Shown here piece by piece: positions 12,166 through 20,648 of a stretch of DNA of 21,300 nt (position 1 is its first letter; the number at the start of each line of letters is the position of its first letter). The translations under genes were made by a program, and so were the position numbers. The notes below the pieces were generated by a model. The model saw only the letters and a program-made list of their open reading frames with translations. It ran no database searches and was not told the DNA's origin. Source of the stretch: an uncultured Clostridia bacterium (GTDB lineage Bacteria > Bacillota > Clostridia > TANB77 > CAG-465); contig CANRAK010000013.1 of assembly GCA_947628575.1 (NCBI GenBank), positions 1-21,300 on the forward strand. Reading direction: 5' to 3'.

Positions 12166-13237
12166 TTCTATTCATATAAATATCAAAATATTTTAGAACA
12201 GTATTATATATTTTTAATATTTTTTTTATAATAATTTCTGCTATTTGATTTAGGCTTTTTCCTTCTATGTCTTTATTTGATATTTTTATTATAGCAAAAG
12301 TTGGTCTTTTACCATTTATTTTTATTTCACTACCTTTGTCTTTCAAATCATTTTTGCAAAAATTATGAAAATCCTCTCTTTTTTTAACTTCAGTGTTACA
12401 AAATAAAATTACTTTCTGTCCATTATTTTTCCAATCTATTCCAAATCCCCAAATATTACTTTCTGCTGAAATTATTTTATTTGACTTTTCTAAAAACTTT
12501 TTATTTTGAATTTCGAAATTTGATCTATCTGCCTGATTTCCTAATCCACCAGGTCGTCTTATTCCTATTACCTCTCCGTTTTCATTTTTACTTTCTTCTA
12601 TGTCTAATTTTTTTAGCTCACCAATTATAATATTATAAAATTCGTTCCATTCATTTTTATTAATTTGCAATTTCCAATCGTTTGTTTTTAACTTTTCATT
12701 ACCATTTTTTATTTTTTTATAATATTCAATAATCATTTTTAATATTATATTATTTGTATCTAGTTTTAGGGAATCTATAAATGATTGAACATCTTTTAAT
12801 TTAAATTCAATTTCAATATTTCCGATTTCTTTTTTTATTTCTTCTTGTTCCATTTCATATTGTAGTTCTTCATATGGAAAAATATTTCCACTTTTAAATA
12901 ATATAACTATTATTTTTTTACCTTCTTCTTTTATTTTATTAACATACTTTAACAGTTGTTTATCGTGCAGAAAAGTTCCTCTTTTATTTTCTACTATTAT
13001 TGAATATTTTGCTTTATTTGTTTCAATTTTCATAAACACATCTATTCTATGAAATGCTCTTTTTATTTCTAGACCTTCTATGTTTTCGCAATCATTTCCT
13101 AAAATAAATTTTTTAATAAACACTTCTCCTATCTCTTTCTCTTTTGTTGAATCAGAATTATAACAATTCGCCAGCCAAGCCACTACTGCATCTTGAGCTA
13201 ATTCTTTTGTAGCAAAGTCAAAAATATTATTCTCCAT
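12155..13237 (-). CDS. PD-(D/E)XK nuclease superfamily protein
   Basis: A 360-aa protein. The N-terminus FDFATKELAQDAVVAWLANC (6-25) is the opening of a family of PD-(D/E)XK proteins (PDDEXK_4-like). The active-site core follows: HRIDVFMKIE with Asp 66, YSIIVENKRGT with Glu 83 and Lys 85 (E-x-K), and QLLKYVNKI where the family often has Q-x3-Y. The C-terminal half (about 190-350) is a separate alpha/beta region with no known match. AAGGAG lies 8 bases before the ATG. The start ATGGAGAATAA overlaps the stop of the DUF2779 gene, so the two are translationally coupled and probably act together. Confidence 0.75.
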   Translation of the reverse strand: MENNIFDFATKELAQDAVVAWLANCYNSDSTKEKEIGEVFIKKFILGNDCENIEGLEIKRAFHRIDVFMKIETNKAKYSIIVENKRGTFLHDKQLLKYVNKIKEEGKKIIVILFKSGNIFPYEELQYEMEQEEIKKEIGNIEIEFKLKDVQSFIDSLKLDTNNIILKMIIEYYKKIKNGNEKLKTNDWKLQINKNEWNEFYNIIIGELKKLDIEESKNENGEVIGIRRPGGLGNQADRSNFEIQNKKFLEKSNKIISAESNIWGFGIDWKNNGQKVILFCNTEVKKREDFHNFCKNDLKDKGSEIKINGKRPTFAIIKISNKDIEGKSLNQIAEIIIKKILKIYNTVLKYFDIYMNRNNQ

Positions 13238-14732
13238 TTTTTACTTCTCCTTCCACTTCCTTCAATTTTTCCCATACTTTAACCATAGCTAAAGTATCTA
13301 ATCCACAATAAACCAATAGTCCTTTTCTTATTTTTTTTGTTCTTCTTTTGTATGATTTACTAAATCACTATAGGCAAAACTTGCTTCCTCACCATTATGT
13401 ACTACTGGCAAATTATGATAATCTAAATCTGGATCATTTGGAAATAAAGCAGGTAATACATATTTTATTGAAAATGAACCTTGCATTTCTTTACAATAAT
13501 AATACCTGTCCTTAAATGGAATCATTAAATCTTTTATATTTTCTCTTATATTTAATAGATGTTCACTTAAATCAGGGTAAGTTTCAGCTAATTTTTTTAT
13601 TACACCTTTTTCAAATCCCATATTGTATGCAGTAACACAAACATCTTTAGGAATATCTTCAACTAATCTTTCTGCTAATTTTCGTCTTGGATCTATTCCA
13701 GCTTCAGCAAGGAATTCCTTATGCTTTAATTCCCCGCCTTCTTTTTCAATGTAATGAAGCGAATATTGAAAAGGAATTTGCATATATGGACTTACTCCAT
13801 CATATTCAGGAATTGCCTGTTGAAAAGTTTCAAAATCTAAAAAATATAGCGGATATGAAAGTGTATCTAAAAATTCTCTTATTTTTTCTTTTTCTATCTT
13901 TGTTTCTCTATTATTTAATTCAAAGTCTATTTGCTCTATAAACTTTTCATTTATATCTTCATCAATGAGATTTTCAAAAGCGATTTTGCCTTCATTATAT
14001 AACTTAATTTTTTTCTTTACGCATTCGTCTTATATCAAAAACATTGTTTTTTGGTAAATCTTTTGTACAATAGTTCCAATATGCACACCCATAAGGTTCA
14101 AAACAATTCATGCCAATTCTTTTTTCTGGCTCTTTTTCTTTAGTTGCATATTTTTGCATGTATTCATTTATTTCTTTTATTTTTTCTTGTATTTCATTTT
14201 GCTTTGAAATAGCAATTTCAGTAACATCTTCAATATTAAAAAGTTTATCTAATTCCAAATTTCCGTTTCTTACATATTCACTATTGATATACATTATACA
14301 TACTTTTTTAATGTTAAAGTTTAAATTATTTAAAACATAATACTGATATGAAACATCATCTAAATAAATCTCATGAATGTCTGTAGAACTTTTTACTTCA
14401 TATATTTCTATTCCATCAATGTCATTTTTTAATATATCAACACTACAGAAATTATTATTGAAATTGAATGATGCTTCTGTTATTATATTAGGTTTATTTT
14501 TTAACTTCACTTCTGTATCAAGAATCATTTTAGACAAGTCATTATTAAACTCTATATTTTCATATTTACCAAAGTAGTTTCTTGCAAGTTCACCTACTTT
14601 CGTACCATTTTCCAAAACTGATTCATTTCCAGCATCTATAGCTTCTTCTGGTTTGTTTTTATCTAACCATAGAATCTTATTACATTGCTTTGCTTTACAA
14701 TATTTAGACTTAGATAAACTTATATACTTCAT
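13227..14732 (-). pseudogene. DUF2779 protein: RecB/Cas4-like nuclease plus DEDD exonuclease, with two poly-A frameshifts
   Basis: Three frames together give a 501-aa protein. Part 1 (14732-14004) is a Cas4/RecB-like nuclease: YCKAKQCNKILWLDKNKPEE at the start, IEIYEVKSS (E-x-K), and a Cys cluster CFEPYGCAYWNYC that fits an Fe-S site. Part 2 (about 14010-13328) is the DUF2779 domain, an RNase H-fold DEDD exonuclease: YFLDFETF, IPFQYSLHY, AYNMGFEKG, KYVLPALFPNDP, YHNLPVVHNGEEA. Part 3 (13327-13227) supplies the last motif, VYCGLDTLAMVKVWEKL. The first break is an A7 run near 14010-14016 that should be A6; the second is an A8 run at 13332-13339 that should be A9. The lesions compensate in length and the rest is intact. 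GGAG lies 6 bases before the ATG at 14732; an earlier ATG (14753) precedes that site and is rejected. Confidence 0.8.
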
Positions 14733-14775
14733 ATTTTCTCCTTTTTTTATCATCTTATTTCATTTTGGACATTAT

Positions 14776-14844
14776 TTATTTTTTTAATAACGTAGACACA
14801 AGACCATACAATAAAGCACCTACAAATACTAATACATACATCAT
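14776..14844 (-). CDS. 22-aa hydrophobic peptide, type I toxin-like
   Basis: The peptide MMYVLVFVGALLYGLVSTLLKK is a single membrane helix with a basic end. GAGGAG 8 bases before the first ATG is a strong ribosome binding site, and an extended -10 box lies at 14926. Size, single helix and Lys-Lys tail resemble the membrane toxins of type I toxin-antitoxin pairs, but no antisense RNA promoter is evident. It lies 43 bp upstream of the DUF2779 start and may simply be the first gene of that operon. It is too short for homology to be judged. Confidence 0.5.
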   Translation of the reverse strand: MMYVLVFVGALLYGLVSTLLKK

Positions 14845-14925
14845 TTTAAGAACTCCTCAATAAAAAATATATAACGACTTTATAGTAATTCATAGATATT
14901 TCATAATAAAACAACTTTGGTAATT

Positions 14926-14934
14926 ATTATATCA
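14926..14934 (-). promoter_or_regulatory. Extended -10 promoter before the small membrane peptide
   Basis: Minus strand GTGATATAAT contains the full TGnTATAAT. The -35 region is weak. The leader would be about 75 nt before the 22-aa peptide. It is the only clear promoter upstream of the DUF2779 and PD-(D/E)XK genes. Confidence 0.5.
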
Positions 14935-15071
14935 CAGAAGAACTTAATAGAATAGTACAATATATTATAATTTTTTCTAGGTCAACTAAAATTAACTCAA
15001 AAACTGACATTAAAAAATGCACTTAGCGTATTTTAAACTAAATGCTCAGTATGTGATTTTCTATAACGCAC

Positions 15072-15104
15072 AAAAAAAGAAGGCTTTATCTCTAAATCCT
15101 CCTT
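15072..15104 (-). terminator. Intrinsic terminator after the sortase-like gene
   Basis: On the minus strand AGG-A-TTTA, loop GAGA, TAAA-G-CCT forms a hairpin with one A/G mismatch and a GNRA-type loop, followed by TCTTTTTTT (15072-15080). A second hairpin, ATAACTC/GAGTTAT, lies just upstream near 15104-15125. Confidence 0.6.
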
Positions 15105-15132
15105 ATAACTCTTAAATTGAGTTATTTTAGCA

Positions 15133-15822
15133 TTATTCTTTATTCCAATAAGATACAGTAACTGTAGAACTGCCATAATTGCAAGTACACATTGCAATAC
15201 TATATCCAGACAAATAAATATCTGTACCAGCTTCATCATAAATTTTTGTACTAGTTTTTCTGCAATTATATTGAACTGACATACAGATATAACTTGATGT
15301 TGTACCATCTGCCCATGTAATATATGCACGTGTTACTCCTGGTATTGAGCTTTTCATATTTTCAAAGCCTTGATAATTGTGGTCGCCAACGTATACAGTT
15401 GAGCCATATCCAATGTTAATCCAAACGGCTGAGTCTATGTTGTTTACAACTTGTTGTGCACCAGCTGAGCCCCTTGAAATTCCATCATATAAAGCTGCTG
15501 AATATCCTACAGTTGGAATAACTAATCTACCGATGTCCCCTAAATTAGCTGTAGCTGAAGATTGTGAAGTATTAATTGTAGTATAGTTTGTGTTGTTATA
15601 TTCTTTGTAATCAGTTTTAGTTTGTTCTTCATAATATTCAACTTGTTTTTCTTCTTGATGATATCCTTTAGCATTTTCGGCATCACTAACTTTATATTCT
15701 TTTAAATTACCTACAATGTTAGGTGCTGCCTTTATTTCATTTTTACTTGTAAAACTAAAGAAGACAAAAGTAGATAAAACAAATAATAATGCTACGATTA
15801 ATGCTGCGTTTAATTTCTTCAT
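15133..15822 (-). CDS. Secreted sortase-like protein, catalytic Arg not found
   Basis: A 229-aa protein. Residues 1-33 are a signal peptide (KKLNAALIVALLFVLSTFVFF, probable cleavage after KAA). A Tyr/Glu-rich spacer follows (about 40-95), then a sortase-type domain: IGRLVIPTVGYSAALYDG (97-114), a VYVGDHN motif with His 148 in the place of the sortase TLxGH, FENMKSSIPG (153-162), and a Cys in SIAMCTC (Cys 214) in the place of sortase TLxTC. Sortases have an Arg about 8-10 residues after the Cys; here the stretch reads NYGSSTVTVSYW with no Arg. It may be inactive, or a divergent class. It is monocistronic, with a good promoter at 15863-15891 and a terminator after it. A 98-aa frame over its 3' part is a shadow. 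Confidence 0.7.
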   Translation of the reverse strand: MKKLNAALIVALLFVLSTFVFFSFTSKNEIKAAPNIVGNLKEYKVSDAENAKGYHQEEKQVEYYEEQTKTDYKEYNNTNYTTINTSQSSATANLGDIGRLVIPTVGYSAALYDGISRGSAGAQQVVNNIDSAVWINIGYGSTVYVGDHNYQGFENMKSSIPGVTRAYITWADGTTSSYICMSVQYNCRKTSTKIYDEAGTDIYLSGYSIAMCTCNYGSSTVTVSYWNKE

Positions 15823-15862
15823 TTTCTACCACCTATTTATTATTTGTTTTAATCGTGGCACT

Positions 15863-15891
15863 ATTATATCACTAAGGTTACCATAAATCAA
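15863..15891 (-). promoter_or_regulatory. Promoter of the sortase-like gene
   Basis: Minus strand TTGATT (15886-15891), 17-bp spacer, TATAAT (15863-15868) with TGA just before it, giving an extended -10 as well. The spacer contains the palindrome GGTAACC/GGTTACC. The leader is about 35 nt. Confidence 0.7.
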
Positions 15892-16010
15892 TATTTTTAT
15901 GTAAATTTATTTATTTTTTTACTATTATACTTTAAGTACAAATATATAAAAATATAAGTTAATAATTTTCTTCTTTTTATAATTATTTTTATTTAAGTAA
16001 CTTACTTGAT

Positions 16011-16607
16011 TTAATCACATATTTCATAATTATTTTTAATATGACGTATTGAATCTTTTAACAATATATTATCAGCTTTAATATCATATTTTCTATAATC
16101 GTATTTTATATCTCTCTCATATTCAAGAGCATAATAGTGTTCAGAATATCCTTTTTTATCAATATCATCAACAATTTCTTTCAATTCAAAATCGCATAAA
16201 TCGTCAATCATACCTGTACCAGCACCATCAATTATATAAGGATAATGTTTACCTTTACCTTTTTCCAAATCTCTTGACCCTAAATATTTAATTTTAAATT
16301 TTGTTGTTGAACCTATATCATAGTCCATTTCCATGATATCATTTTCTTTTAAGCCAATACTACTTAATTTTGTTATAACAGCATTAATAGGTGGAACTTT
16401 ACTATGATCATCTTATATACAAACCCAGCAATCATAAATTACTTTTTTATATTTTATATAATACAAATGATATGCTAACGAATCAAAAGTAGCGAGAATT
16501 GTATATGCTAAATCTGCTACCGTTTTTCTATCAGTAATTTCAATTTTTCTCCATATCTTATTTTCCAAACCATTAATTGCAACCTCAAATGTTAATACTT
16601 TTGTCAC
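16011..16607 (-). pseudogene. pRiA4b ORF-3-like protein with an internal stop
   Basis: The frame starts with GTG at 16605-16607 (AAGGAG 9 bases upstream): VLTFEVAINGLENKIWRKIEI (4-24) is the usual opening of the pRiA4b ORF-3 family, followed by AYHLYYIKYKKVIYDCWVCI. A TAA at 16413-16415 interrupts it. The same frame goes on without any shift: DDHSKVPPINAVITKLSSIG, then MDYDIGSTTKFKIKYLG (family YxYDFGDxWxHxI) and the end at 16011. A single nonsense change (such as GAA to TAA) explains the break. A restart at the downstream ATGs near 16334 is conceivable. It is 31 bp after the SWIM gene and co-transcribed with it. The family's function is unknown. Confidence 0.65.
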
Positions 16608-16638
16608 TTTATTCCACTCCTTATTATCTAATTTATAT

Positions 16639-18237
16639 TTAACGCTTTACAGCATTAAATATTTCATCAAACAATGCTTTTCTTTTTGAGTACTCAGAAC
16701 TCTTTAATTCATTTATTAAATCATCAATTAATTTTTCACCATTATCTAATTCTTTCATACATTTTATGTAATAGCATGCTCTACCATAACATTCTCTACT
16801 CTTTTCGCTATTTATTATATCATAAAATCTAGATTTTAAATATGTAAATATTTCATTATTATATTGTTCTTTTAGTACATTTATATTTCCAATTAATCTG
16901 TAATCATTCTCTCTACTTAGTAATAATTTTAGTAATTCTTCTTTTTTGTTTAAGAATAAATACATATTTTCCAAAATTACAACATCATTAGTATTATTTA
17001 TTATTTTATCTAAATAATAGTTAAATCTAGGTGAGTCTTTTAAAATTGACAAATATTGTATATTTTTACTAAAAATGAAGCTATAATACAAATATTTATC
17101 GTACGCTTCGTCATTTGATAAAACAAGATAGAAGCTATAATATGCTTTGGCTATATATTCTTTATTTACGCATTTTTCCTTTTCTACACATTTATTAAAC
17201 TCTTTATATAAACCATTAACATTATCGTAATTTTTTATTATATAATCAATATATTCTTCATATTTACAATTTTTTATCATTAACTGTACTGTTTCTTCTA
17301 TTCTATACTCACTCAAAGTATATATTATAATTAAAACATTTGATTTAGGGACATTATTTTTTACACTATAATGTTTTAATGAACTAAAAAATGATTCTAG
17401 TTTTTTTACATAGGCTTGTACATCTTTTTTCGAATTGTTATTCCTATACAAATTTGCAACCCATACATAATCGTAATATAAAGCCAGTCTAGGATTTAAT
17501 ATAATTTTATCTATAATAGCTTTCATTTGGATATTATTAGTATATACATCTTCTATTTTCTTCTTTTCACTTCTAGTTAATAACCTTTGTGAATAGTCTT
17601 TATCATTATAATAATAGTTATGAGTCAATCTATAAAATTTATTATTTATATTCTCTAGTGTAGCATTTATATTATCTTTATTCTGACAATATTTTTTAAA
17701 TTCTTTTTTAAGATACTTATTAAATGTATATTGTTCATTACTTATCAGTTCATCATACAAAATTTCTTTTGCTTCCTCTTTTGATAAATTATTTATGAAA
17801 TTTAGTAAAATCTCGTTAAAAAACACTGGTTTTACGAAAGTAGAATTATTCTTATTGTAATTTCCATATCTATTGTATTCGTCGTAATAATCATTGTCTT
17901 CATACTCATCATCTTCATAGTAATCTTCATCATTTTCTTCTTCATAGTCATTTTCTAACCATTCTTCATAATCTTTAAAATCTTCTGGAGAAACTGCAAA
18001 AAATAATGCCACCATGTGTTTACAAATAGTATTTCCGTTTGCAAAAGGACAAGTACAACTTGATTTTTTAGGATGAATGGTATTTATTAGTACATGATAT
18101 GGATTTATATTTTTTCCTTTCACTTCTCCCTCATATTCATATTCTGATAGTTGTGTGCATGTTATAACTTTTTCATTTTTATAGTATTCATATCCTCTAT
18201 AAACCGATTCTCTCCTTGCACAATCTAAAATTCCCAC
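16639..18237 (-). CDS. SWIM zinc-finger protein with acidic linker and helical repeats
   Basis: A 532-aa protein that starts with GTG; AAAGGAGG lies 9-10 bases upstream. The N-terminal part has the SWIM zinc finger: CTCPFANGNTICKHMVALFF with Cys 61, Cys 63, Cys 72 and His 74 (CxC...CxH), which usually binds DNA or protein. Residues 95-135 are an extreme acidic and Tyr-rich linker (EEENDEDYYEDDEYEDNDYY). The remaining 400 residues are helical with many Tyr and Asn residues, like the TPR- or HEAT-like tails of other bacterial SWIM proteins. Bacterial SWIM proteins often stand next to SNF2-type ATPases; none is present here, but the next gene is a broken pRiA4b ORF-3-like one. A TATAAT at 18299-18304 with a poor -35 box may be its promoter. 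Confidence 0.75.
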   Translation of the reverse strand: MGILDCARRESVYRGYEYYKNEKVITCTQLSEYEYEGEVKGKNINPYHVLINTIHPKKSSCTCPFANGNTICKHMVALFFAVSPEDFKDYEEWLENDYEEENDEDYYEDDEYEDNDYYDEYNRYGNYNKNNSTFVKPVFFNEILLNFINNLSKEEAKEILYDELISNEQYTFNKYLKKEFKKYCQNKDNINATLENINNKFYRLTHNYYYNDKDYSQRLLTRSEKKKIEDVYTNNIQMKAIIDKIILNPRLALYYDYVWVANLYRNNNSKKDVQAYVKKLESFFSSLKHYSVKNNVPKSNVLIIIYTLSEYRIEETVQLMIKNCKYEEYIDYIIKNYDNVNGLYKEFNKCVEKEKCVNKEYIAKAYYSFYLVLSNDEAYDKYLYYSFIFSKNIQYLSILKDSPRFNYYLDKIINNTNDVVILENMYLFLNKKEELLKLLLSRENDYRLIGNINVLKEQYNNEIFTYLKSRFYDIINSEKSRECYGRACYYIKCMKELDNGEKLIDDLINELKSSEYSKRKALFDEIFNAVKR

Positions 18238-18342
18238 TTTATTTTCCTCCTTTAAAAAGTACTTTGACTCTACTATTAATTTTTAATTTTTTCATTTTAT
18301 TATAATAACTTCAAGTACTATAATATATAGATTAATTAAGTA

Positions 18343-19449
18343 TTAGTTCAAAATAATTTGCATCTTTTTTCTTTCTTCTATTATGTTTAACAGTTCCTTC
18401 AAGCTAATAGGTTTAAAACCGATAACATCTGCTGAAACATTCATATGTAATTTTTCTGAATATAAATTTTCAGGATATTCCATTTCATTTGTAGTAGGAT
18501 TAACTTTATGTAGTGGATTATTATGAATATGTCCATGAACATTTACGTATCCTTTAGGAATTTCTGTATCTTTTAAAGGATGGTGTGATAGTATTAATTT
18601 TTCATTATCCAATTTTAAAGGGCTTTCTGGTATTAGATTAAATCCTACATTTCTAAAAAATTCTTTAGATTTTCCATCATGATTTCCCCTGATTAAAATC
18701 TTTTTCCCTTTTAATTTTGGTATCAATTCTTTCATATCGCTCTCTATTGTTAATGCTACATCTCCTAAATGAAATACAGTATCAAATTCTGTAACCGTAT
18801 TATTCCAGTTTTCAATCAAAACCTTATTCATTTCTTCAACATCCTTAAACGGTCTATTACAATATTTAATTATATTTTTATGATTAAAATGTGTATCTGA
18901 TATAAAATATGTTTTTGCATTTTTTAGTTCTTTGTAATATTCAAATATATCTGTTACTTCTCTTTCTCCAAACCAACTTTTGTAATCTTCTTTCTCATTT
19001 TGCTTCCACCATTCAAATTTTTCTTTAATTTTATTCCTTATTTCTTTAGTATCTATATTTGAATTTTCTTCTATAGCAAATAATACATCTATATTGTTAC
19101 TTCCACATATTAAGAAATCATAATTCTTTATTTCATCATATCCATTTTTTTCTTTTACTTCTTCTATCTTTTTATCATAAGAAATATATAAATAATCATC
19201 CTTAAATAAATGGTTTTCTTTTACATATGTATAGTATAAATCTTTTACTCCCGAAGTTCTTAAAAAACCTGTCATATACCATATTGTCCTACTTTGAAAT
19301 CTTATATAATCTTTTGGTAAATCTTCTTCTCTAATTTTGGTAGGATATCTTCCTTTTGAATATAAAAATTCATTATTTGCATCAATTCTTCTCCAACTCT
19401 TTGTATCAAATTTTCCCTTGGTATACCAATTAGAACTTGTTCTTGACAT
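18343..19449 (-). CDS. Calcineurin-like metallophosphoesterase with unknown N-terminal domain
   Basis: A 368-aa protein counted from MSRTSSNWY. A GTG three codons earlier sits within the ribosome binding site (AGGAAGG 8 bases before the ATG). Residues 180-345 carry the full phosphoesterase motif set: FISDTHFNH (D185, H187), HLGDVAL (GD 229-230), RGNHDG (GNHD 255-258), LSHHPL (289-290) and VHGHIHN (GHIH 306-309), so it should bind two metal ions and cleave a phosphoester. This resembles small phosphoesterases of phages and elements. The first 175 residues (WYTKGKFDTKSWRRIDANNE and later) form a domain I do not recognise. The substrate is unknown. Confidence 0.8.
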   Translation of the reverse strand: MSRTSSNWYTKGKFDTKSWRRIDANNEFLYSKGRYPTKIREEDLPKDYIRFQSRTIWYMTGFLRTSGVKDLYYTYVKENHLFKDDYLYISYDKKIEEVKEKNGYDEIKNYDFLICGSNNIDVLFAIEENSNIDTKEIRNKIKEKFEWWKQNEKEDYKSWFGEREVTDIFEYYKELKNAKTYFISDTHFNHKNIIKYCNRPFKDVEEMNKVLIENWNNTVTEFDTVFHLGDVALTIESDMKELIPKLKGKKILIRGNHDGKSKEFFRNVGFNLIPESPLKLDNEKLILSHHPLKDTEIPKGYVNVHGHIHNNPLHKVNPTTNEMEYPENLYSEKLHMNVSADVIGFKPISLKELLNIIEERKKMQIILN

Positions 19450-19523
19450 GTTTTTCACCTTCCTTTACACATTTATCAGCCTATTTTTTAGATTTTGTTT
19501 CATAAAATCTTTGCTTAAATTTA

Positions 19524-19543
19524 TAGTATTACATATAATACTA
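19524..19543. promoter_or_regulatory. Palindrome upstream of the phosphoesterase gene
   Basis: TAGTATTA-CATA-TAATACTA is a perfect 8-bp inverted repeat about 75 bp before the start. A second, AGATTTT/AAAATCT (19491-19511), lies closer to the gene. They could be operator sites or hairpins of the leader. No clean promoter is visible here. Confidence 0.35.
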
Positions 19544-19592
19544 ATTCATTTTTATTAACCCTATAATATAAATTGCCTAAAAATAACATTTA

Positions 19593-20528
19593 CTATTTGT
19601 TTCCTATATAATATTTAACCATTCCTGTGTATTGATCCTGTGCATTTAAGCATGTATCAATTAAATATCCTTTTTCTTTACCAGTTTGGTACTGATTTAA
19701 CCCTCTATAATAAAATAATTTATCCCTGTCTAAAATAATAAATGGCACTATATCATTTTTTAAGCATTCTTTAAAAGCAATTATTCTACCAATTCTTCCA
19801 TTTCCATCTTGAAATGGATGTATTTTTTCAAATCCAGCATGAAATTCTATTATTTCTTTTATAGTAACTTCTTTTAAAGACTCATACCATTCTAATAATT
19901 TTTTCATATCTCTTTCAACATTCTTAGGTTCTGTAGTTTTTAAACCACCTACTTCATTAGGTAATTTCTTATACTCACCCACATTAAACCAATCTTTTCT
20001 ACTGTCAGAAGTTCCATCTTTTAAAATTTTATGAAACTCTTTTATCATTTCTTCTGTTAGCTTTTTATCTGCTACATCTAACATATAATCTACTAATTTA
20101 AAATGATTTGCTGTTTCTAAAATGTCGTCTAAATCAGTAATTGAATCTTTTTCTGCTAACAATGTATTTGTTTCATAAATATATCTAGTTTGTTCTTCTG
20201 TTAATTTACTTCCCTCTATATGATTAGTGTTATATGCAAAAGTAATTTGAGTATTATGATATAAATTTCCTTTTAATTTCATACTTTTTTGTTCTCTTAA
20301 AATTTCCAAAATATTAATTTTAGAGATATCAAAATCATTTTCTTTTAATAATTCGTCAACCGAAACATTAAATAATTCAGCTAATTTTTTTAATGATTCA
20401 ATATTAGGCTCTAGAGTACCTGCTTCATATTTTGAAATTGTTGCCGCTTTTACTCCCAAAACTTCTGCAACTTCATGTTGTGTCATATTTTTACTTTCTC
20501 TATATAATTTTATCTTTTCTCCTAACAT
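19593..20528 (-). CDS. HTH-XRE and Fic domain fusion with class II inhibitory motif
   Basis: A 311-aa protein. Residues 1-62 are an XRE-type HTH (IKLYRESKNMTQHEVAEVLG, then VKAATISKYEAG). The rest is a Fic protein: the inhibitory helix motif TNHIEG (101-106, pattern [S/T]xxxE[G/N]) and the active-site HPFQDGNGRIGR (237-248), which is complete with its catalytic His. Fic enzymes transfer AMP or similar groups to proteins, and the N-terminal inhibitory Glu keeps class II members off until needed. The fused HTH suggests that it represses its own gene. AAGGAG lies about 10 bases before the ATG, and an extended -10 box lies at 20556. It may be a self-contained toxin-like or regulatory unit. Confidence 0.9.
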   Translation of the reverse strand: MLGEKIKLYRESKNMTQHEVAEVLGVKAATISKYEAGTLEPNIESLKKLAELFNVSVDELLKENDFDISKINILEILREQKSMKLKGNLYHNTQITFAYNTNHIEGSKLTEEQTRYIYETNTLLAEKDSITDLDDILETANHFKLVDYMLDVADKKLTEEMIKEFHKILKDGTSDSRKDWFNVGEYKKLPNEVGGLKTTEPKNVERDMKKLLEWYESLKEVTIKEIIEFHAGFEKIHPFQDGNGRIGRIIAFKECLKNDIVPFIILDRDKLFYYRGLNQYQTGKEKGYLIDTCLNAQDQYTGMVKYYIGNK

Positions 20529-20555
20529 AAAAAAGCTCTCCTTTATATCAATAAT

Positions 20556-20564
20556 ATTATATCA
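20556..20564 (-). promoter_or_regulatory. Extended -10 promoter of the HTH-Fic gene
   Basis: Minus strand TGATATAAT, about 30 bp before the ATG, with a short leader. The -35 region is T-rich and weak. Confidence 0.55.
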
Positions 20565-20648
20565 TATTATTTCCAAAAAAGAAAGCTTTTATTATATGTA
20601 TTTCTTAAACAGAAACACGTTGATTATAATTTAAAAAATTATGGTTTA

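Noticed and set aside
13687..13941. 84-aa plus-strand frame
   Set aside because: It is the complement of the DUF2779 gene, whose minus-strand frames contain the LDFETF and IPFQYSLHY motifs.
15033..15329. 98-aa minus-strand frame overlapping the sortase-like gene
   Set aside because: It is in a different frame inside a gene with signal peptide and domain support, has no ribosome binding site, and covers the terminator.
20529..20595. Inverted repeat AAAAGCT/AGCTTTT around the HTH-Fic promoter
   Set aside because: The arms are about 45 bp apart and made mostly of A and T runs; they may be chance in this composition.
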